From NCBI RefSeq assembly GCF_040371755.1, contig NZ_BAABWE010000005.1, positions 170,028-234,027 on the forward strand: a stretch of DNA of 64,000 bases, read 5' to 3'. Origin of the DNA: Bermanella sp040371755 (GTDB lineage Bacteria > Pseudomonadota > Gammaproteobacteria > Pseudomonadales > Oceanobacteraceae). The notes beneath the pieces are model-generated. The model saw nothing but the letters and a program-made list of their open reading frames with translations, was not told where the DNA came from and did no database searches. A program made the position numbers and the translations under genes. Shown in pieces: positions 35,192 through 45,084 of the stretch (position 1 is the first letter of the stretch; each line of letters starts with the position of its first letter).

Positions 35192-37702
35192 ATGAAAACA
35201 CATCAAGTTGGATTATTAGCATACAAACATTGGCTTAACGACCTTCGCAGCAGTGAAACCCGCTTACTTGTTATTGCCACGTTATTAGCCGCATTAAGTA
35301 TGTCCATGATTTCCAGTTTTAGTGATCGTTTATCGCGTACCATGCATTATCGCGCCAGTGAGCTAATAGCAGGGGATTTAACCTTACACAGTACTCGTGC
35401 TTTTGCCCCCGAATACGCTGAGCAAGCGAAATCATTCGGACTTGATGTGTCACAGGCTATGGGGTTTTCGACCATGGCATTTGCTAATGATCAATTGCAA
35501 TTAATTCGCGTACGTTCGGTACAGGACAACTACCCATTGAAGGGCTATAACCAAGTGGCTAATGGCTTTTATGCAGATGAACGCACACAGGTTGAGCTGA
35601 TCTCTCAAGCTCCCGAGCCGGGAACTGTATGGGCGGAAGAGCGTATTTTACAAAAACTCAGGGTGAATATTGGCGACTCTATAGAAATAGGGGATGCGGT
35701 ATTCACCATTGATAGAATCTTACAACAAGACGCCGACCGCTCCGGTAGTTTGTTTAGTCCTTTTGGTCAATTATTGATGTCCTATTCCGATGTACCTAAG
35801 ACTGGAGTTGTTAATGAAGGTAGCCGGATATTTTATAAACAATATTTTACCGGTGATGAAGCTCAATTAAGCCAATTTGTCGATTGGCTAAAACCACAAC
35901 TTAGCAAAGCCGATCGCTTGGCAGGGATAGAAGAAAGCCAAAATAATGTGGGCAATGCTTTGCAAAAAGCCCAGCAATATTTATCCCTAGCCAGTTTAAT
36001 CAGTGTGTTATTAGCTGCGGTGGCCATCGCCTTGTGTGCTAAACGATATAGTGAACGTCACTACAATACAGCGGCGTTGTTTCGGTGTCTTGGGGCATCC
36101 AGTGCGCAGGTTCGAAACCTGTTTATTTATAAACTGGTGTTTACTGCGTTAGTGGGAGCCGTGTTAGGAGCGACTTTGGGTTTTGCTTTACACTTTATAT
36201 TGTTGGAAACCGTGGCTGATATATTACCTAAAGACTTAATGCCAGCTCGATTATTACCGGTTTTAATAAGTTTGGTGTGTGCGGCTTTAGTACTCATTTT
36301 AATTGCCCTTGCGCCTATTTTAAATTTAAACCAAGTGAGCCCTGTGCGGGTATTACGTCGCGAATTAGCGCCTCAATCAATTAAAGCTAATGTGTTTTTT
36401 GTTTTGGCGGTGGTCATCATGTTGGCATTAGCTTATTTGCTTTCGGGCAGTATTTGGTTGTCGGTGATATTTGTAGTGGGACTGGCGGTTTTATTATTAG
36501 TGTATGGCGTACTTTCCACTTTACTGTTAAATGCCTTGGTTAAGGTGCAAAAATACTTACCAAATTTCATGACGGTAGGGCTTACGCAGTTAAGTCGGCA
36601 TCAATATTATGCTCGCTCTCAAGTGGCCGCTTTTGCATTTATCTTTACATCGGTGGCGCTTATTTGGTTAGTGCGTGGGGACTTATTTGATGACTGGCAA
36701 CAACAGGTGCCAGCGGATACGCCTAATCATTTTGCCATTAATATATTCCCAGAAAGCAAAGATGATTATGCAGCGGCGCTGGATGACAAAGGCCTAGCTT
36801 ATAGTGAGTTTTATCCAATGGTACGTGGTCGTTTAAGCCATATTAATGGTGTAAACGTCAGTGAGTTATTTCCTGACGATACCGGTCCAAACGCCATTCG
36901 TCGTGAATTGAATTTAACTTGGAATAGCCAATTAACACAAGACGAGACACTAGTTGAAGGATCTTGGTTTAATGGACAATCGGTTGACCAAAATGGTATT
37001 TCTTTGGAGGCTCAATTGGCTAAGCGATTAAACGTCAAACTGGGTGATAAAGTTACCTTTAATATTGCTGGTAGGGATATCGTCACAACAGTTGAAAATT
37101 TACGAGAAGTAAAATGGGAAAATATTCGACCTAACTTTTACGTAGTGTTTGCAGATGGAGTACTAAATGCATTTCATCATACCTATATAAACAGTTTTTA
37201 TTTGCCACCAAACGATAGTCGTTGGTTAATTGAAATGAATCAGCGGTTTAAAGCCATTACAATTATCGAAATTGACCAAATACTAAAACAAGTTCGAGAA
37301 ATTTTGGCGCAAACCAGTGTAGCGGTGGAGGCCATTCTTGCGCTAGTACTGGTGTGTGCCATGGTGCTGATGTTTGCAACCTTATTAAGTACGCTAAGCC
37401 TGCGTAAACACGAGGCCGCTCTATATCGCACGTTTGGTGCTAGCGAAGGCATGATTCGCTCACGTATCCGTAGCGAATACATAACACTAGCACTGGTAGC
37501 GAGTATTTTGGCCATTGCCTCGTTTGAGGCTATTAGTTTAACCTTGTATGTATTTATTTTTGATGTGAGTTGGCGTGCCCATGTTTCATTGTGGCTGGGT
37601 ATTCCTGTTTTGGCGTTAACCAGTATTCTCATTAGTGGCTTTTGGGCCAATCGAGATGTACTTAAAGCGTCCCCACGTCAGTTATTGCAAGATATTGCTT
37701 AA
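35192..37702 (+). CDS. ybbP: ABC transporter permease, YbbP-like
   Basis: An 836-aa MacB/FtsX-type permease. One N-terminal membrane helix (about 24-44) is followed by a large periplasmic domain, then two FtsX blocks (about 265-385 and 705-825) with the pattern ...ALFRCLGASSAQVRNLF and ...ALYRTFGASEGMIRSRI. A central hydrophobic segment lies at about 400-440. Such proteins work as mechanotransmission or lipid/lipoprotein machines with the ATPase upstream. Substrate unknown. Next gene starts 9 bases after the stop. Confidence 0.92.
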   Translation: MKTHQVGLLAYKHWLNDLRSSETRLLVIATLLAALSMSMISSFSDRLSRTMHYRASELIAGDLTLHSTRAFAPEYAEQAKSFGLDVSQAMGFSTMAFANDQLQLIRVRSVQDNYPLKGYNQVANGFYADERTQVELISQAPEPGTVWAEERILQKLRVNIGDSIEIGDAVFTIDRILQQDADRSGSLFSPFGQLLMSYSDVPKTGVVNEGSRIFYKQYFTGDEAQLSQFVDWLKPQLSKADRLAGIEESQNNVGNALQKAQQYLSLASLISVLLAAVAIALCAKRYSERHYNTAALFRCLGASSAQVRNLFIYKLVFTALVGAVLGATLGFALHFILLETVADILPKDLMPARLLPVLISLVCAALVLILIALAPILNLNQVSPVRVLRRELAPQSIKANVFFVLAVVIMLALAYLLSGSIWLSVIFVVGLAVLLLVYGVLSTLLLNALVKVQKYLPNFMTVGLTQLSRHQYYARSQVAAFAFIFTSVALIWLVRGDLFDDWQQQVPADTPNHFAINIFPESKDDYAAALDDKGLAYSEFYPMVRGRLSHINGVNVSELFPDDTGPNAIRRELNLTWNSQLTQDETLVEGSWFNGQSVDQNGISLEAQLAKRLNVKLGDKVTFNIAGRDIVTTVENLREVKWENIRPNFYVVFADGVLNAFHHTYINSFYLPPNDSRWLIEMNQRFKAITIIEIDQILKQVREILAQTSVAVEAILALVLVCAMVLMFATLLSTLSLRKHEAALYRTFGASEGMIRSRIRSEYITLALVASILAIASFEAISLTLYVFIFDVSWRAHVSLWLGIPVLALTSILISGFWANRDVLKASPRQLLQDIA

Positions 37703-37711
37703 AGAGAAGTT

Positions 37712-38374
37712 ATGACCAACTCTAAATTACAAACCATTGTGATTGAACCTATAAAACCTGCCAATGCAGTGATGATATGGTTGCATGGCCTAGGTTCTAG
37801 TGGTGATGATTTAGCACCGTTGGCCGATATGTTGAAACTGGATGACAGTATTCACATGCGCTTTATTTTTCCTCACGCCCCTATGCGCCCTGTATCTTTA
37901 AATGGAGGCATGCCCATGACAGCGTGGTATGACTTAGAGATTCATGGCCACGAGCGAAGTGTCGTGAAAGGGGATTTATTAGCATCCAGTGAGGCCGTGT
38001 TAGATATGATACAAGGTCAAATATCTAAGGGTATTCCCAGTGATCGTATTATTCTTGCGGGGTTCTCTCAAGGAGGGGCCGTAACCTATGAGACGCTGTT
38101 TCGCTGCTCCCACCAATTAGCAGCAGCGTTTCCTATGAGCACTTATATCGGAAACCCAGAAACCATTGAACAAGCCCAATTTAAACAAACACCTATTTGG
38201 GTGAGTCATGGTACAGAGGATGATGTGGTGCCCTTTGAATTAGGGCAAAGAGCCGTAGGTTTATTAGAAGTAGCCGGATTTACACCTAGCTTTAATCAAT
38301 ACCGTATGGCTCATACAGTGACTCCTTCTCAAGTGAAGGACTTGCAAAGAGTCATTAATCAGGTCTTGGGCTAA
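37712..38374 (+). CDS. Carboxylesterase/phospholipase (alpha/beta hydrolase)
   Basis: A 220-aa hydrolase of the carboxylesterase-2/acyl-protein-thioesterase type. IWLHGLGSSGDDL near residue 22, FPHAPMRPVSLNGGMPMTAWYDL, the nucleophile elbow GFSQGG (Ser119), then HGTEDDVVPF (acid) and a histidine in MAHTVTP are visible. It lies 9 bases after the YbbP-like gene, probably in the same operon. In E. coli the thioesterase tesA neighbours ybbAP, so an acyl-ester hydrolase in this place may be a functional counterpart. Confidence 0.88.
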   Translation: MTNSKLQTIVIEPIKPANAVMIWLHGLGSSGDDLAPLADMLKLDDSIHMRFIFPHAPMRPVSLNGGMPMTAWYDLEIHGHERSVVKGDLLASSEAVLDMIQGQISKGIPSDRIILAGFSQGGAVTYETLFRCSHQLAAAFPMSTYIGNPETIEQAQFKQTPIWVSHGTEDDVVPFELGQRAVGLLEVAGFTPSFNQYRMAHTVTPSQVKDLQRVINQVLG

Positions 38375-38570
38375 CTTAGAAGGCCAGCTTATAACAATAG
38401 CTTACTTGTATTTAAGCAATATGCTTAAGCGTAATATGATGTCACGGCCTCATATTTATTTGTAATTGCCAGATAAATAGGCCTTTGTTGCGTTAGTAAG
38501 GCTTAACTTTCTTTTCCCTGTTTTGCGCAAAAATGTGACAAATAAGCGTGTTATCTTAGATAAAGGCTTT

Positions 38571-38900
38571 CTAAAGTTTACAGTTAATTTCCCCTTTATT
38601 TGCACCGCGCATTTCTATTTTGCAACGCTGATTTAACACCCATAAGGCGCCACCACAGCTGAGCTTGGCACTTTCTAGTCCTCTGGATATGTAACCACTA
38701 CAGCTTCTAGATACCGGTTTTAGCTTGTCGCCTTTACACTCTATGGATAGGGACTGGCGACCCTCTCGTTTGGCTTCACAGTTTTTTTCAACATCTAGGT
38801 AACTGAATTGAAAGCCTTTGATGTTGGTGCTGTCTAAGTCAGCGGCTAGGCTCAAAGGAGTAAGCAAGCTCCACAAAATGAAAAAAAGCACTATTTTCAT
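38571..38900 (-). CDS. Small exported cysteine-rich protein
   Basis: A 109-aa protein not recognised. Signal peptide at about 1-19 (cleavage near LAA). The mature part has six cysteines (NCEAK, IECKG, RSCSG, LSCGG, QRCKIE, INCKL), pointing to disulphides and a small periplasmic or outer-surface domain with short beta repeats. It is a single gene, divergent from argG. Confidence 0.72.
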   Translation of the reverse strand: MKIVLFFILWSLLTPLSLAADLDSTNIKGFQFSYLDVEKNCEAKREGRQSLSIECKGDKLKPVSRSCSGYISRGLESAKLSCGGALWVLNQRCKIEMRGANKGEINCKL

Positions 38901-38965
38901 GCGTCACCTCAGTTAGAAAAATAATTTAGTCATAAACAGTCATGTTGTTTATTGAACATTAGCCC

Positions 38966-38999
38966 AATACTGGCGTAAGGCCAGTATTCTCGGTAGAAT
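38966..38999 (+). promoter_or_regulatory. Hairpin and -10 box upstream of argG
   Basis: AATACTGGC (38966-38974) and GCCAGTATT (38980-38988) form a perfect 9-base stem with a 5-base loop, and TAGAAT (38994-38999), a good -10 box, follows. No good -35 is seen at the right distance, so the palindrome lies where an activator or repressor would bind. It does not match the E. coli ARG box. argG starts 70 bases on. Confidence 0.45.
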
Positions 39000-39068
39000 A
39001 TGCCCCCTTATTTTTTCAAGTGTTCTGGTGTTTTTTTAACCAGTCTTTTATGCCTTTAGGAGCATTAT

Positions 39069-40286
39069 ATGTCCAAGATCAATAAAATTGTTTTGGCTTA
39101 CTCCGGTGGTTTAGATACTTCTGTTATCGCAAAATGGTTACAAGAAGAGTATCAAGCTGAAATCGTAACCTTTACTGCTGACCTAGGTCAGGGCGAAGAA
39201 GTAGAGCCTGCTCGTGCTAAAGCTGAAGCTATGGGTATTAAAGAGATCTACATCGATGATTTACGTGAAGAATTTGCCCGCGATTTCGTCTTCCCAATGT
39301 TCCGTGCAAATGCCATCTACGAAGGTGAGTATTACTTAGGTACTTCAATTGCACGTCCATTAATCGCTAAGCGTTTAATTGAGATTGCTAAAGAAACCGG
39401 TGCAGATGCGATTTCCCATGGTGCAACTGGTAAAGGTAATGACCAAGTGCGCTTTGAGCTTGGTGCTTATGCACTGATGCCGGGTGTTCAGGTAATTGCT
39501 CCTTGGCGTGAATGGGACTTGAATAGCCGCGAAAAGCTAATGGCATACTGTGATGAACACGGTATTCAAGTTGAGAAGAAAAAAGGCAAAAAGTCGCCTT
39601 ACTCCATGGATGCGAACTTACTGCACATCTCATATGAAGGCGATATCCTCGAAGATCCATGGAACGAGCCAGAAGAAGACATGTGGCTATGGACTGTGGC
39701 CCCTGAAAACGCCCCAGATGAGCCTACCTACCTAGAAATTGGTTACAAAAATGGCGATCCAGTGTCGATTGATGGCAAAGACATGTCAGCCGCTGAAATC
39801 ATGGAATATTTAAACAAGGTGGCTGGTGCAAACGGCATAGGTCGTACAGACATTGTTGAAAACCGCTACGTGGGCATGAAAGCCCGTGGTTGTTATGAAA
39901 CCCCTGCAGGTTTCGTTATGTTACGTGCTCACCGTGCTATTGAGTCTATTACCCTTGACCGTGATGCCGCTCATCTAAAAGATGAAATGATGCCACGCTA
40001 CGCAGAACTGATTTATAACGGTTACTGGTGGAGCCCAGAGCGTAAAATGCTACAAGCGGCCATTGATGAGACTCAAACCTATGTAAACGGTACGGTTAAA
40101 GTGAAATTGTACAAAGGTAACGTAACAGTTGTTGGCCGTAAGTCTGACGACTCTTTGTTTGATGAAAGCATTGCAACATTTGAAGATGATGCCGGTGCGT
40201 ATGATCAAAAAGATGCTGCTGGCTTCATTAAGCTAAATGCATTGCGTTTACGCACAGCGGCTAAAAAAGGTCGTGATTTACTTTAA
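39069..40286 (+). CDS. argG: Argininosuccinate synthase
   Basis: ArgG joins citrulline and aspartate with ATP in arginine synthesis. The 405-aa length fits the shorter ArgG type, not the 447-aa E. coli type. The ATP-binding P-loop is AYSGGLDTSV (about 10-19), then GATGKGNDQVRFE, SPYSMDANLLH and RGCYETPAG. AGGAGC lies upstream of the ATG. It seems monocistronic, with a terminator 30 bases after the stop. Confidence 0.98.
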   Translation: MSKINKIVLAYSGGLDTSVIAKWLQEEYQAEIVTFTADLGQGEEVEPARAKAEAMGIKEIYIDDLREEFARDFVFPMFRANAIYEGEYYLGTSIARPLIAKRLIEIAKETGADAISHGATGKGNDQVRFELGAYALMPGVQVIAPWREWDLNSREKLMAYCDEHGIQVEKKKGKKSPYSMDANLLHISYEGDILEDPWNEPEEDMWLWTVAPENAPDEPTYLEIGYKNGDPVSIDGKDMSAAEIMEYLNKVAGANGIGRTDIVENRYVGMKARGCYETPAGFVMLRAHRAIESITLDRDAAHLKDEMMPRYAELIYNGYWWSPERKMLQAAIDETQTYVNGTVKVKLYKGNVTVVGRKSDDSLFDESIATFEDDAGAYDQKDAAGFIKLNALRLRTAAKKGRDLL

Positions 40287-40313
40287 TCCCTCAGATTAGA
40301 GTAATAGCCAGAA

Positions 40314-40345
40314 GCCTCGCTTTGAAAGAAGCGGGGCATTTTTTT
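40314..40345 (+). terminator. Terminator after argG
   Basis: Stem GCCTCGCTT/AAGCGGGGC (one G-T pair) with a 6-base loop and a T-run at 40339-40345. The next small gene starts only about 20 bases later. Confidence 0.9.
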
Positions 40346-40364
40346 GGGCACAAAAGGTGTATTA

Positions 40365-40673
40365 ATGAAAAAACTATTATTAGTGTTAGTCGTATTTTCA
40401 ATTACTGGCTGTTCGACAGTTGGTAATTACAAAGAAACCTCTGACCCAAGCGTGTTTGATATTACTGTTAGAATGAATGCATTCAGTGTCGGGGATAAAC
40501 AAAAACGGGTAACAGAAATCACTGATCTAGCAACTGAAGCTTGTGGTTCATCTAAATTTTCAATGGAAGGCGTTATGACCTCAAAGGTTGATAAAATTAC
40601 CACCTATAATAATGGGCAACCGCTTACAACAAACGTCTACGTATTTATGCAAAAAATCAGATGTATCCGTTAA
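40365..40673 (+). CDS. Small lipoprotein of unknown function
   Basis: A 102-aa protein with a lipoprotein signal: MKKLLLVLVVFSITGCST, lipobox ITGC with Cys at about residue 16. The mature part has two further cysteines and no known domain. The ATG at 40365 is chosen because AAGGTG lies just upstream and the signal peptide starts there; a longer frame starts at 40344 inside the argG terminator. Its promoter is unclear, so it may rely on readthrough from argG. Confidence 0.75.
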   Translation: MKKLLLVLVVFSITGCSTVGNYKETSDPSVFDITVRMNAFSVGDKQKRVTEITDLATEACGSSKFSMEGVMTSKVDKITTYNNGQPLTTNVYVFMQKIRCIR

Positions 40674-40828
40674 TCTTCGGTTTTTAGTTGGACTCGAAAC
40701 GAGAAATCTTACTTGTATAAGTCGGCTTTTTATTGGGCATTGTTGGAGGTTGTAGATACAGAACCGTTAACATTATTTCTGATTTGGAAATAGCCAAGAG
40801 GTGTAGTCAGCAGAATGATTGAAAGCCT

Positions 40829-40853
40829 CAAAAAAAGGGGCCATTGGCCCCTT
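40829..40853 (-). terminator. Terminator after the M16 protease gene
   Basis: Stem AAGGGGCC-ATT-GGCCCCTT with a run of T on the minus strand, 26 bases after the protease stop. Confidence 0.88.
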
Positions 40854-40878
40854 AGTTTTAAGTAACCCCTTAATGAGG

Positions 40879-43641
40879 TTATTTATTACCATCGTAATGC
40901 AGTAATAAACTTTTACTGGTTTGTGCCAGTACATGTTGCTCTAAGTAGTCGGCTACTTCCGCTTTATTTAGTTTGGATATGTACTCGGCTAATGTCGCTT
41001 GTGTATTAAATTCGTGGTTATCACGATCAATTTCACTCCAAAACTTTCCAGTTTTTTCACTCAAGTTTAATGGCTTTTTCAATAGATTATTAATTAGACC
41101 TTGCTGATGAGCACTAAAGTCTTCGTCACTCATGTCACGAATTGTTTGAACGTAATTTGCTAAAAACTGCTGACTTTCGCTCATTAGCAATGCAGAGTTA
41201 GCTGTGGGAGATTGCACAATAAACGCAAGCCCTCCTTGGTCAAGCATTGGGTAAGGTGTAGCAAAGACAATGTAGCCGTATTTTTGTTCGGTACGCATGT
41301 AAGTGTAATAAGGGGCTTTGATAATTTGTCCTAGCAGGCCTATGGTGGCGCGTTCTTCTAAAGTATCTGTTTTGGCCTGTACGTACCATGTAATAGCGTT
41401 GTCGCTGTGCTGAGCGTTTATTTGCTGTTTGGTTAAGCCAGTAGGAAGTTGCTCTACAAACTTACGAGGTACACTAACGGTGTGGCTGTGCTGCATGATG
41501 TGTTTTTTGATGGTTTTATTTGCGTTTAACAGTTGAGCTTGATCTATATTGCCGTGACCGAGTACCACAACCTCTAATTCATTAAAAAATTGCTTACTAA
41601 ATTCAATTACGTCTGACAGCTTGGCATGATTAACGGCATCCAATAAAGCTTGTTCGTCAAAGTTGGGCTGGATGAAATGTTGTGATAATTGGGCAATAGC
41701 GCGCTCATAAGGTTTTTGTTTTAACGCGTTTTCATAGGCACGTACTAACTCTTGTTGAGCTTGTTGCCATTGCTGTTCATTGGCTTCAAATTGGGTGAGC
41801 TCTGTGCTGATTTTTTCAAGAATCACATCTTGTTTATCACGGTAACCGTGCAGGCGAATGCCTAGGCCACGCATGTGTCCATATAAGCTGTACTCTTGCC
41901 CAGCCAGAAGTGCAGGGTAGCTAAAGCTATTTAGGTGATCGTTTAATAATTTAACCCATGCATCTAGCATCACTTGGTTGTGGGCACTTTGTTTGATTAA
42001 AGGTGAGCGCAAATTTACATAGATGCTGCTTTGCGGCCCATGAAAACTGGTGTCCTGTAGATGCCAAAGTTGTATGGCCTTTTCTTGTGTGAGTAGTTTT
42101 GGGTGAGTTTCATTGGTATCCGCCAGAATGCTGATATCATCAGGAATAAATGGATTTTCCTTTGGCAGATGTAATCCTTGCGCGAGTTCTGCGCTCATCC
42201 AAGTATCTTGGCGCTCAGTTGAAAGGGGGGTCACGGCATAGGGTGCTGCAAACCATTTTTCAGTTTTGTCGGTCGTAACATTAGGCGCAACCAATGTGCG
42301 AATGACGTTTTTTGGTGTTAATTTTTCAAGTAAATTAAGAATGCGCTGCGGATCAAATTCTTCCCATAAGTAGGGGCCTTGTAGAATATCGATTACTTTG
42401 TATTCGTGCATCCCCATGCTTAATTGTTGCACTAAGCTGGCAGGGCTTTGTCCTTGAGCAAAAGTGAATTGTAAATGGCTTAATTGTTTTTCTTCGTCAA
42501 ATACCCATTGCTCAATACCTTGTTGTTTAATGAGACGAATGTAAGCAAATAATTGGGCACTGATTTCATCTATGTGATTTAACCCTTGTTCCGTCAGGCT
42601 GATGTTCACTTGTAATGTGCTGTTATTTTTCATGGTGTTCCCAACGCCAGCACCCAGCCCCTCAGCCCAACCTTTTTGTTTTAGCCAAGCTAATAAGCTG
42701 CCTTCACCTTCATGGCCTAACAGGTGGCCAATATACTGAGTGGGCTTTTTCTTGTAGTCACTTACGCCATCGTTTAATGGGAACACAAAGTTTAAGTTGA
42801 GTAATTGTTTAACCGGTACAACAGAGACATCCAGTGGTAATTCGCTATATAACTCACTTGGATAGTTGTCGATGCTTGCTTGGGAGTTGTTGATTGGGCT
42901 GAACAGTGTTGTTGCCCAGTTTTCTAATTGATTTAAGGATTGAGGCCCGTATATCACTAGTGTCATTAGATTTGCACTGTAATAACGCTGATAGAATTGA
43001 ATAAGGTCGTCTCGTACGTTACTGGTATCGTTATCGCTTAGGGTATCTAAGCTGCCTGTTGCAAAGTGGCTGGCAGGGTGTTGTGGATTCATTAGTGCCT
43101 TATTCACGTATTGAATGCGGCGATAGTCGTCTCGGTATTTTGATTGATACTCACTATTAACGGCATTTTTTTCGCGTTGAACGTATTCTTCGGTAAATAA
43201 TGGCTCGTAAAAAAAACGGCTAAATTGATCCAGTGCGCCTTCAAGTTTGTCTGAATTCACTTGAAAGAAGTAGTTGGTGTGTTCCGCTGCGGTAAATGCA
43301 TTATGGCTTCCGCCATGTTGGCTAATGTAGCTTTGGTAGTCACCTGCAGTTGGGTAGGTTTTAGTGCCTAAAAATAGCATGTGTTCTAAAAAATGGGCTA
43401 AGCCAGGGCGGTGTTGGGGATCTTGTAAACTGCCTACGTGCACGTCTAAGCTGGCTGCACCGTGATCAGCTTTGTCATCACTGATCAGTAGTACCGGAAG
43501 TTGATTCTCTAAGGTGAGATAGCGGTACTGTTTGGTGTCTTGGCTACTGGAAATCGGCTGAGGATCAAAAGTGCCGCGAAAGAAGCTAAATACAATCGCC
43601 AAAAAGATGGCAAAGAAAAACGTGCGATTGCGTGATGGCAT
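40879..43641 (-). CDS. M16-family metalloprotease (protease III/insulinase type)
   Basis: A 920-aa zinc peptidase like E. coli PtrA (pitrilysin). The inverted zinc motif HFLEH is at 83-87 (His83, Glu86 catalytic base, His87), with the second zinc ligand Glu164 in NAVNSEYQ. An N-terminal hydrophobic segment (about 7-21) acts as signal peptide or anchor, so it works in the periplasm on small proteins and peptides. Four M16 modules are expected and the length agrees. It begins 9 bases after the small helical protein gene, which looks co-transcribed. Confidence 0.92.
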   Translation of the reverse strand: MPSRNRTFFFAIFLAIVFSFFRGTFDPQPISSSQDTKQYRYLTLENQLPVLLISDDKADHGAASLDVHVGSLQDPQHRPGLAHFLEHMLFLGTKTYPTAGDYQSYISQHGGSHNAFTAAEHTNYFFQVNSDKLEGALDQFSRFFYEPLFTEEYVQREKNAVNSEYQSKYRDDYRRIQYVNKALMNPQHPASHFATGSLDTLSDNDTSNVRDDLIQFYQRYYSANLMTLVIYGPQSLNQLENWATTLFSPINNSQASIDNYPSELYSELPLDVSVVPVKQLLNLNFVFPLNDGVSDYKKKPTQYIGHLLGHEGEGSLLAWLKQKGWAEGLGAGVGNTMKNNSTLQVNISLTEQGLNHIDEISAQLFAYIRLIKQQGIEQWVFDEEKQLSHLQFTFAQGQSPASLVQQLSMGMHEYKVIDILQGPYLWEEFDPQRILNLLEKLTPKNVIRTLVAPNVTTDKTEKWFAAPYAVTPLSTERQDTWMSAELAQGLHLPKENPFIPDDISILADTNETHPKLLTQEKAIQLWHLQDTSFHGPQSSIYVNLRSPLIKQSAHNQVMLDAWVKLLNDHLNSFSYPALLAGQEYSLYGHMRGLGIRLHGYRDKQDVILEKISTELTQFEANEQQWQQAQQELVRAYENALKQKPYERAIAQLSQHFIQPNFDEQALLDAVNHAKLSDVIEFSKQFFNELEVVVLGHGNIDQAQLLNANKTIKKHIMQHSHTVSVPRKFVEQLPTGLTKQQINAQHSDNAITWYVQAKTDTLEERATIGLLGQIIKAPYYTYMRTEQKYGYIVFATPYPMLDQGGLAFIVQSPTANSALLMSESQQFLANYVQTIRDMSDEDFSAHQQGLINNLLKKPLNLSEKTGKFWSEIDRDNHEFNTQATLAEYISKLNKAEVADYLEQHVLAQTSKSLLLHYDGNK

Positions 43642-43650
43642 GAATACTCC

Positions 43651-43920
43651 TTATTTAGCAGCAAGTTTGCTCAGGGTTTGTTGAGCCAGCTTGGTTGCCT
43701 GTTCTATGTTTAAATCTTGCCCATTGGCAATAAACTCTAAAGCGGTTTTGCTGTCATCAAGCTTTTCGAATAAAGCCATGTATTCTTTGTTGAAGGCAGT
43801 TTCGATGGCTTGATAGACCGTTTCAGTGGTCTTAGCATTGACCTTACCCATCTCGGCTTGTTCCTTTAACGCTTTAATAGTGGCACTGGCAATTCGGTTG
43901 AAGGCTTTTTCTTTGTTCAC
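43651..43920 (-). CDS. Small helical hypothetical protein
   Basis: An 89-aa charged, all-helical protein without cysteine or hydrophobic segments; not recognised. It lies between a REC-GGDEF gene and the M16 protease gene, all on the minus strand, with only 9 bases to the protease. A cytoplasmic accessory role is possible, but that is guesswork. Confidence 0.65.
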   Translation of the reverse strand: MNKEKAFNRIASATIKALKEQAEMGKVNAKTTETVYQAIETAFNKEYMALFEKLDDSKTALEFIANGQDLNIEQATKLAQQTLSKLAAK

Positions 43921-43997
43921 GGTAGTCTGTCTTATAGAGTAAAACGGGGATTCTAACCCATTATGAAAGGCGTCACGACCAATGATTCTATTTGATG

Positions 43998-44888
43998 TTA
44001 GTTTGCGGTTTTAGTTTGGTTGCGGCCTGATTCTTTTGCCTCATATAGGGCTTTGTCGGCTCGTTTGAGAATATCTTCTACTTTGTTGTCATTGTTATTT
44101 TGAGCAATTCCTAAGCTAATGGTGAAGGTGAGGGGACCTCCCTTTGGGGTATCTATTTTTATGTGTGCGAGAGCATCTCGAATGCGCTCAGCCACTTCAA
44201 ACGCCCCTTTAGCAGGGGTATTAGGAAGGCAAAGGACAAATTCTTCACCGCCATAGCGCCCGCAAAAGTCGACTTTTCTGAGTTGATCTTTTAATAATTC
44301 CGCCAGTTTGATTAATGCCGCATCACCTATAAGGTGGCCATGAACATCGTTTACTTGTTTGAAGTAGTCGATATCCACCATGATAAACGACAGAGGCCGA
44401 CTTGATCGGCGAGTTTGTTCTAGTTCACGGTCGGCCAGCTCAAAGAAGTGGCGGCGGTTCATAAGCTCGGTGAGAGGGTCGGTGGTGGCCCACTTTTCCA
44501 AAAGGTCTTGCCGCTCTTTTTCTCTGAGGGCCGCTCTGACTCTGGCTAGTAAAACAACTAGGCTATAGGGCTTGATAATGTAGTCAAAGGCACCCATGTC
44601 CAGCCCTTCAGCGACTTTTTGGTCATCGGCATTGGCGGTTACTAATATAACAGGGATATGTTCGGTTAGAGGGTTGCGCTTGATCTGGGCGAGCACATCC
44701 AGTCCACTCATAACGGGCATCATGACATCGAGCAAGACAAGGTCGATTAGTTCAGGGTCTTTTGCTAATACCTCTAAAGCATGCTGACCTGATTGACTCT
44801 CGATGACCTCATACTCTTCATCCGTCAGGTGTACATTGAGGATTTGAAGGTTAGCAGGGACATCATCAACGATTAAAATTCTTGCCAT
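43998..44888 (-). CDS. Response regulator with GGDEF domain (PleD/WspR type)
   Basis: A 296-aa diguanylate cyclase switched by phosphorylation. The receiver domain (1-120) has acidic pocket D8/D9, phosphorylation site D54 in VLLDVMMP and K107 in IIKP. The GGDEF domain (130-295) has DIDYFKQVNDVHGHLIGD and the active loop RYGGEEF (213-217). The inhibitory site RKVD (204-207) is in the right place, so product inhibition is expected. No kinase gene is adjacent. Confidence 0.95.
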   Translation of the reverse strand: MARILIVDDVPANLQILNVHLTDEEYEVIESQSGQHALEVLAKDPELIDLVLLDVMMPVMSGLDVLAQIKRNPLTEHIPVILVTANADDQKVAEGLDMGAFDYIIKPYSLVVLLARVRAALREKERQDLLEKWATTDPLTELMNRRHFFELADRELEQTRRSSRPLSFIMVDIDYFKQVNDVHGHLIGDAALIKLAELLKDQLRKVDFCGRYGGEEFVLCLPNTPAKGAFEVAERIRDALAHIKIDTPKGGPLTFTISLGIAQNNNDNKVEDILKRADKALYEAKESGRNQTKTAN

Positions 44889-45084
44889 TAGTGCTTCTAG
44901 CGTATGTGTTTCATTAAACTATAGCCCAAGATCAAGGTTTTATTTGAAGTAGAACTCATATGATGAGCAGAGACTTAAATTGGCAGGAATAAGCTATCTA
45001 GCACAAGGTGGTGCAAAGGTTTTTATGTGAGAAGGGTTATCAAAATAGCATGGGGCTTTAATAGGCCCCATAAATGTTAGGGGC

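Noticed and set aside
45052..45073. Hairpin ATGGGGC/GCCCCAT as terminator of the gene at 45085-45465
   Set aside because: The stem is real but lacks a T-run in the needed direction, so the call is too weak.
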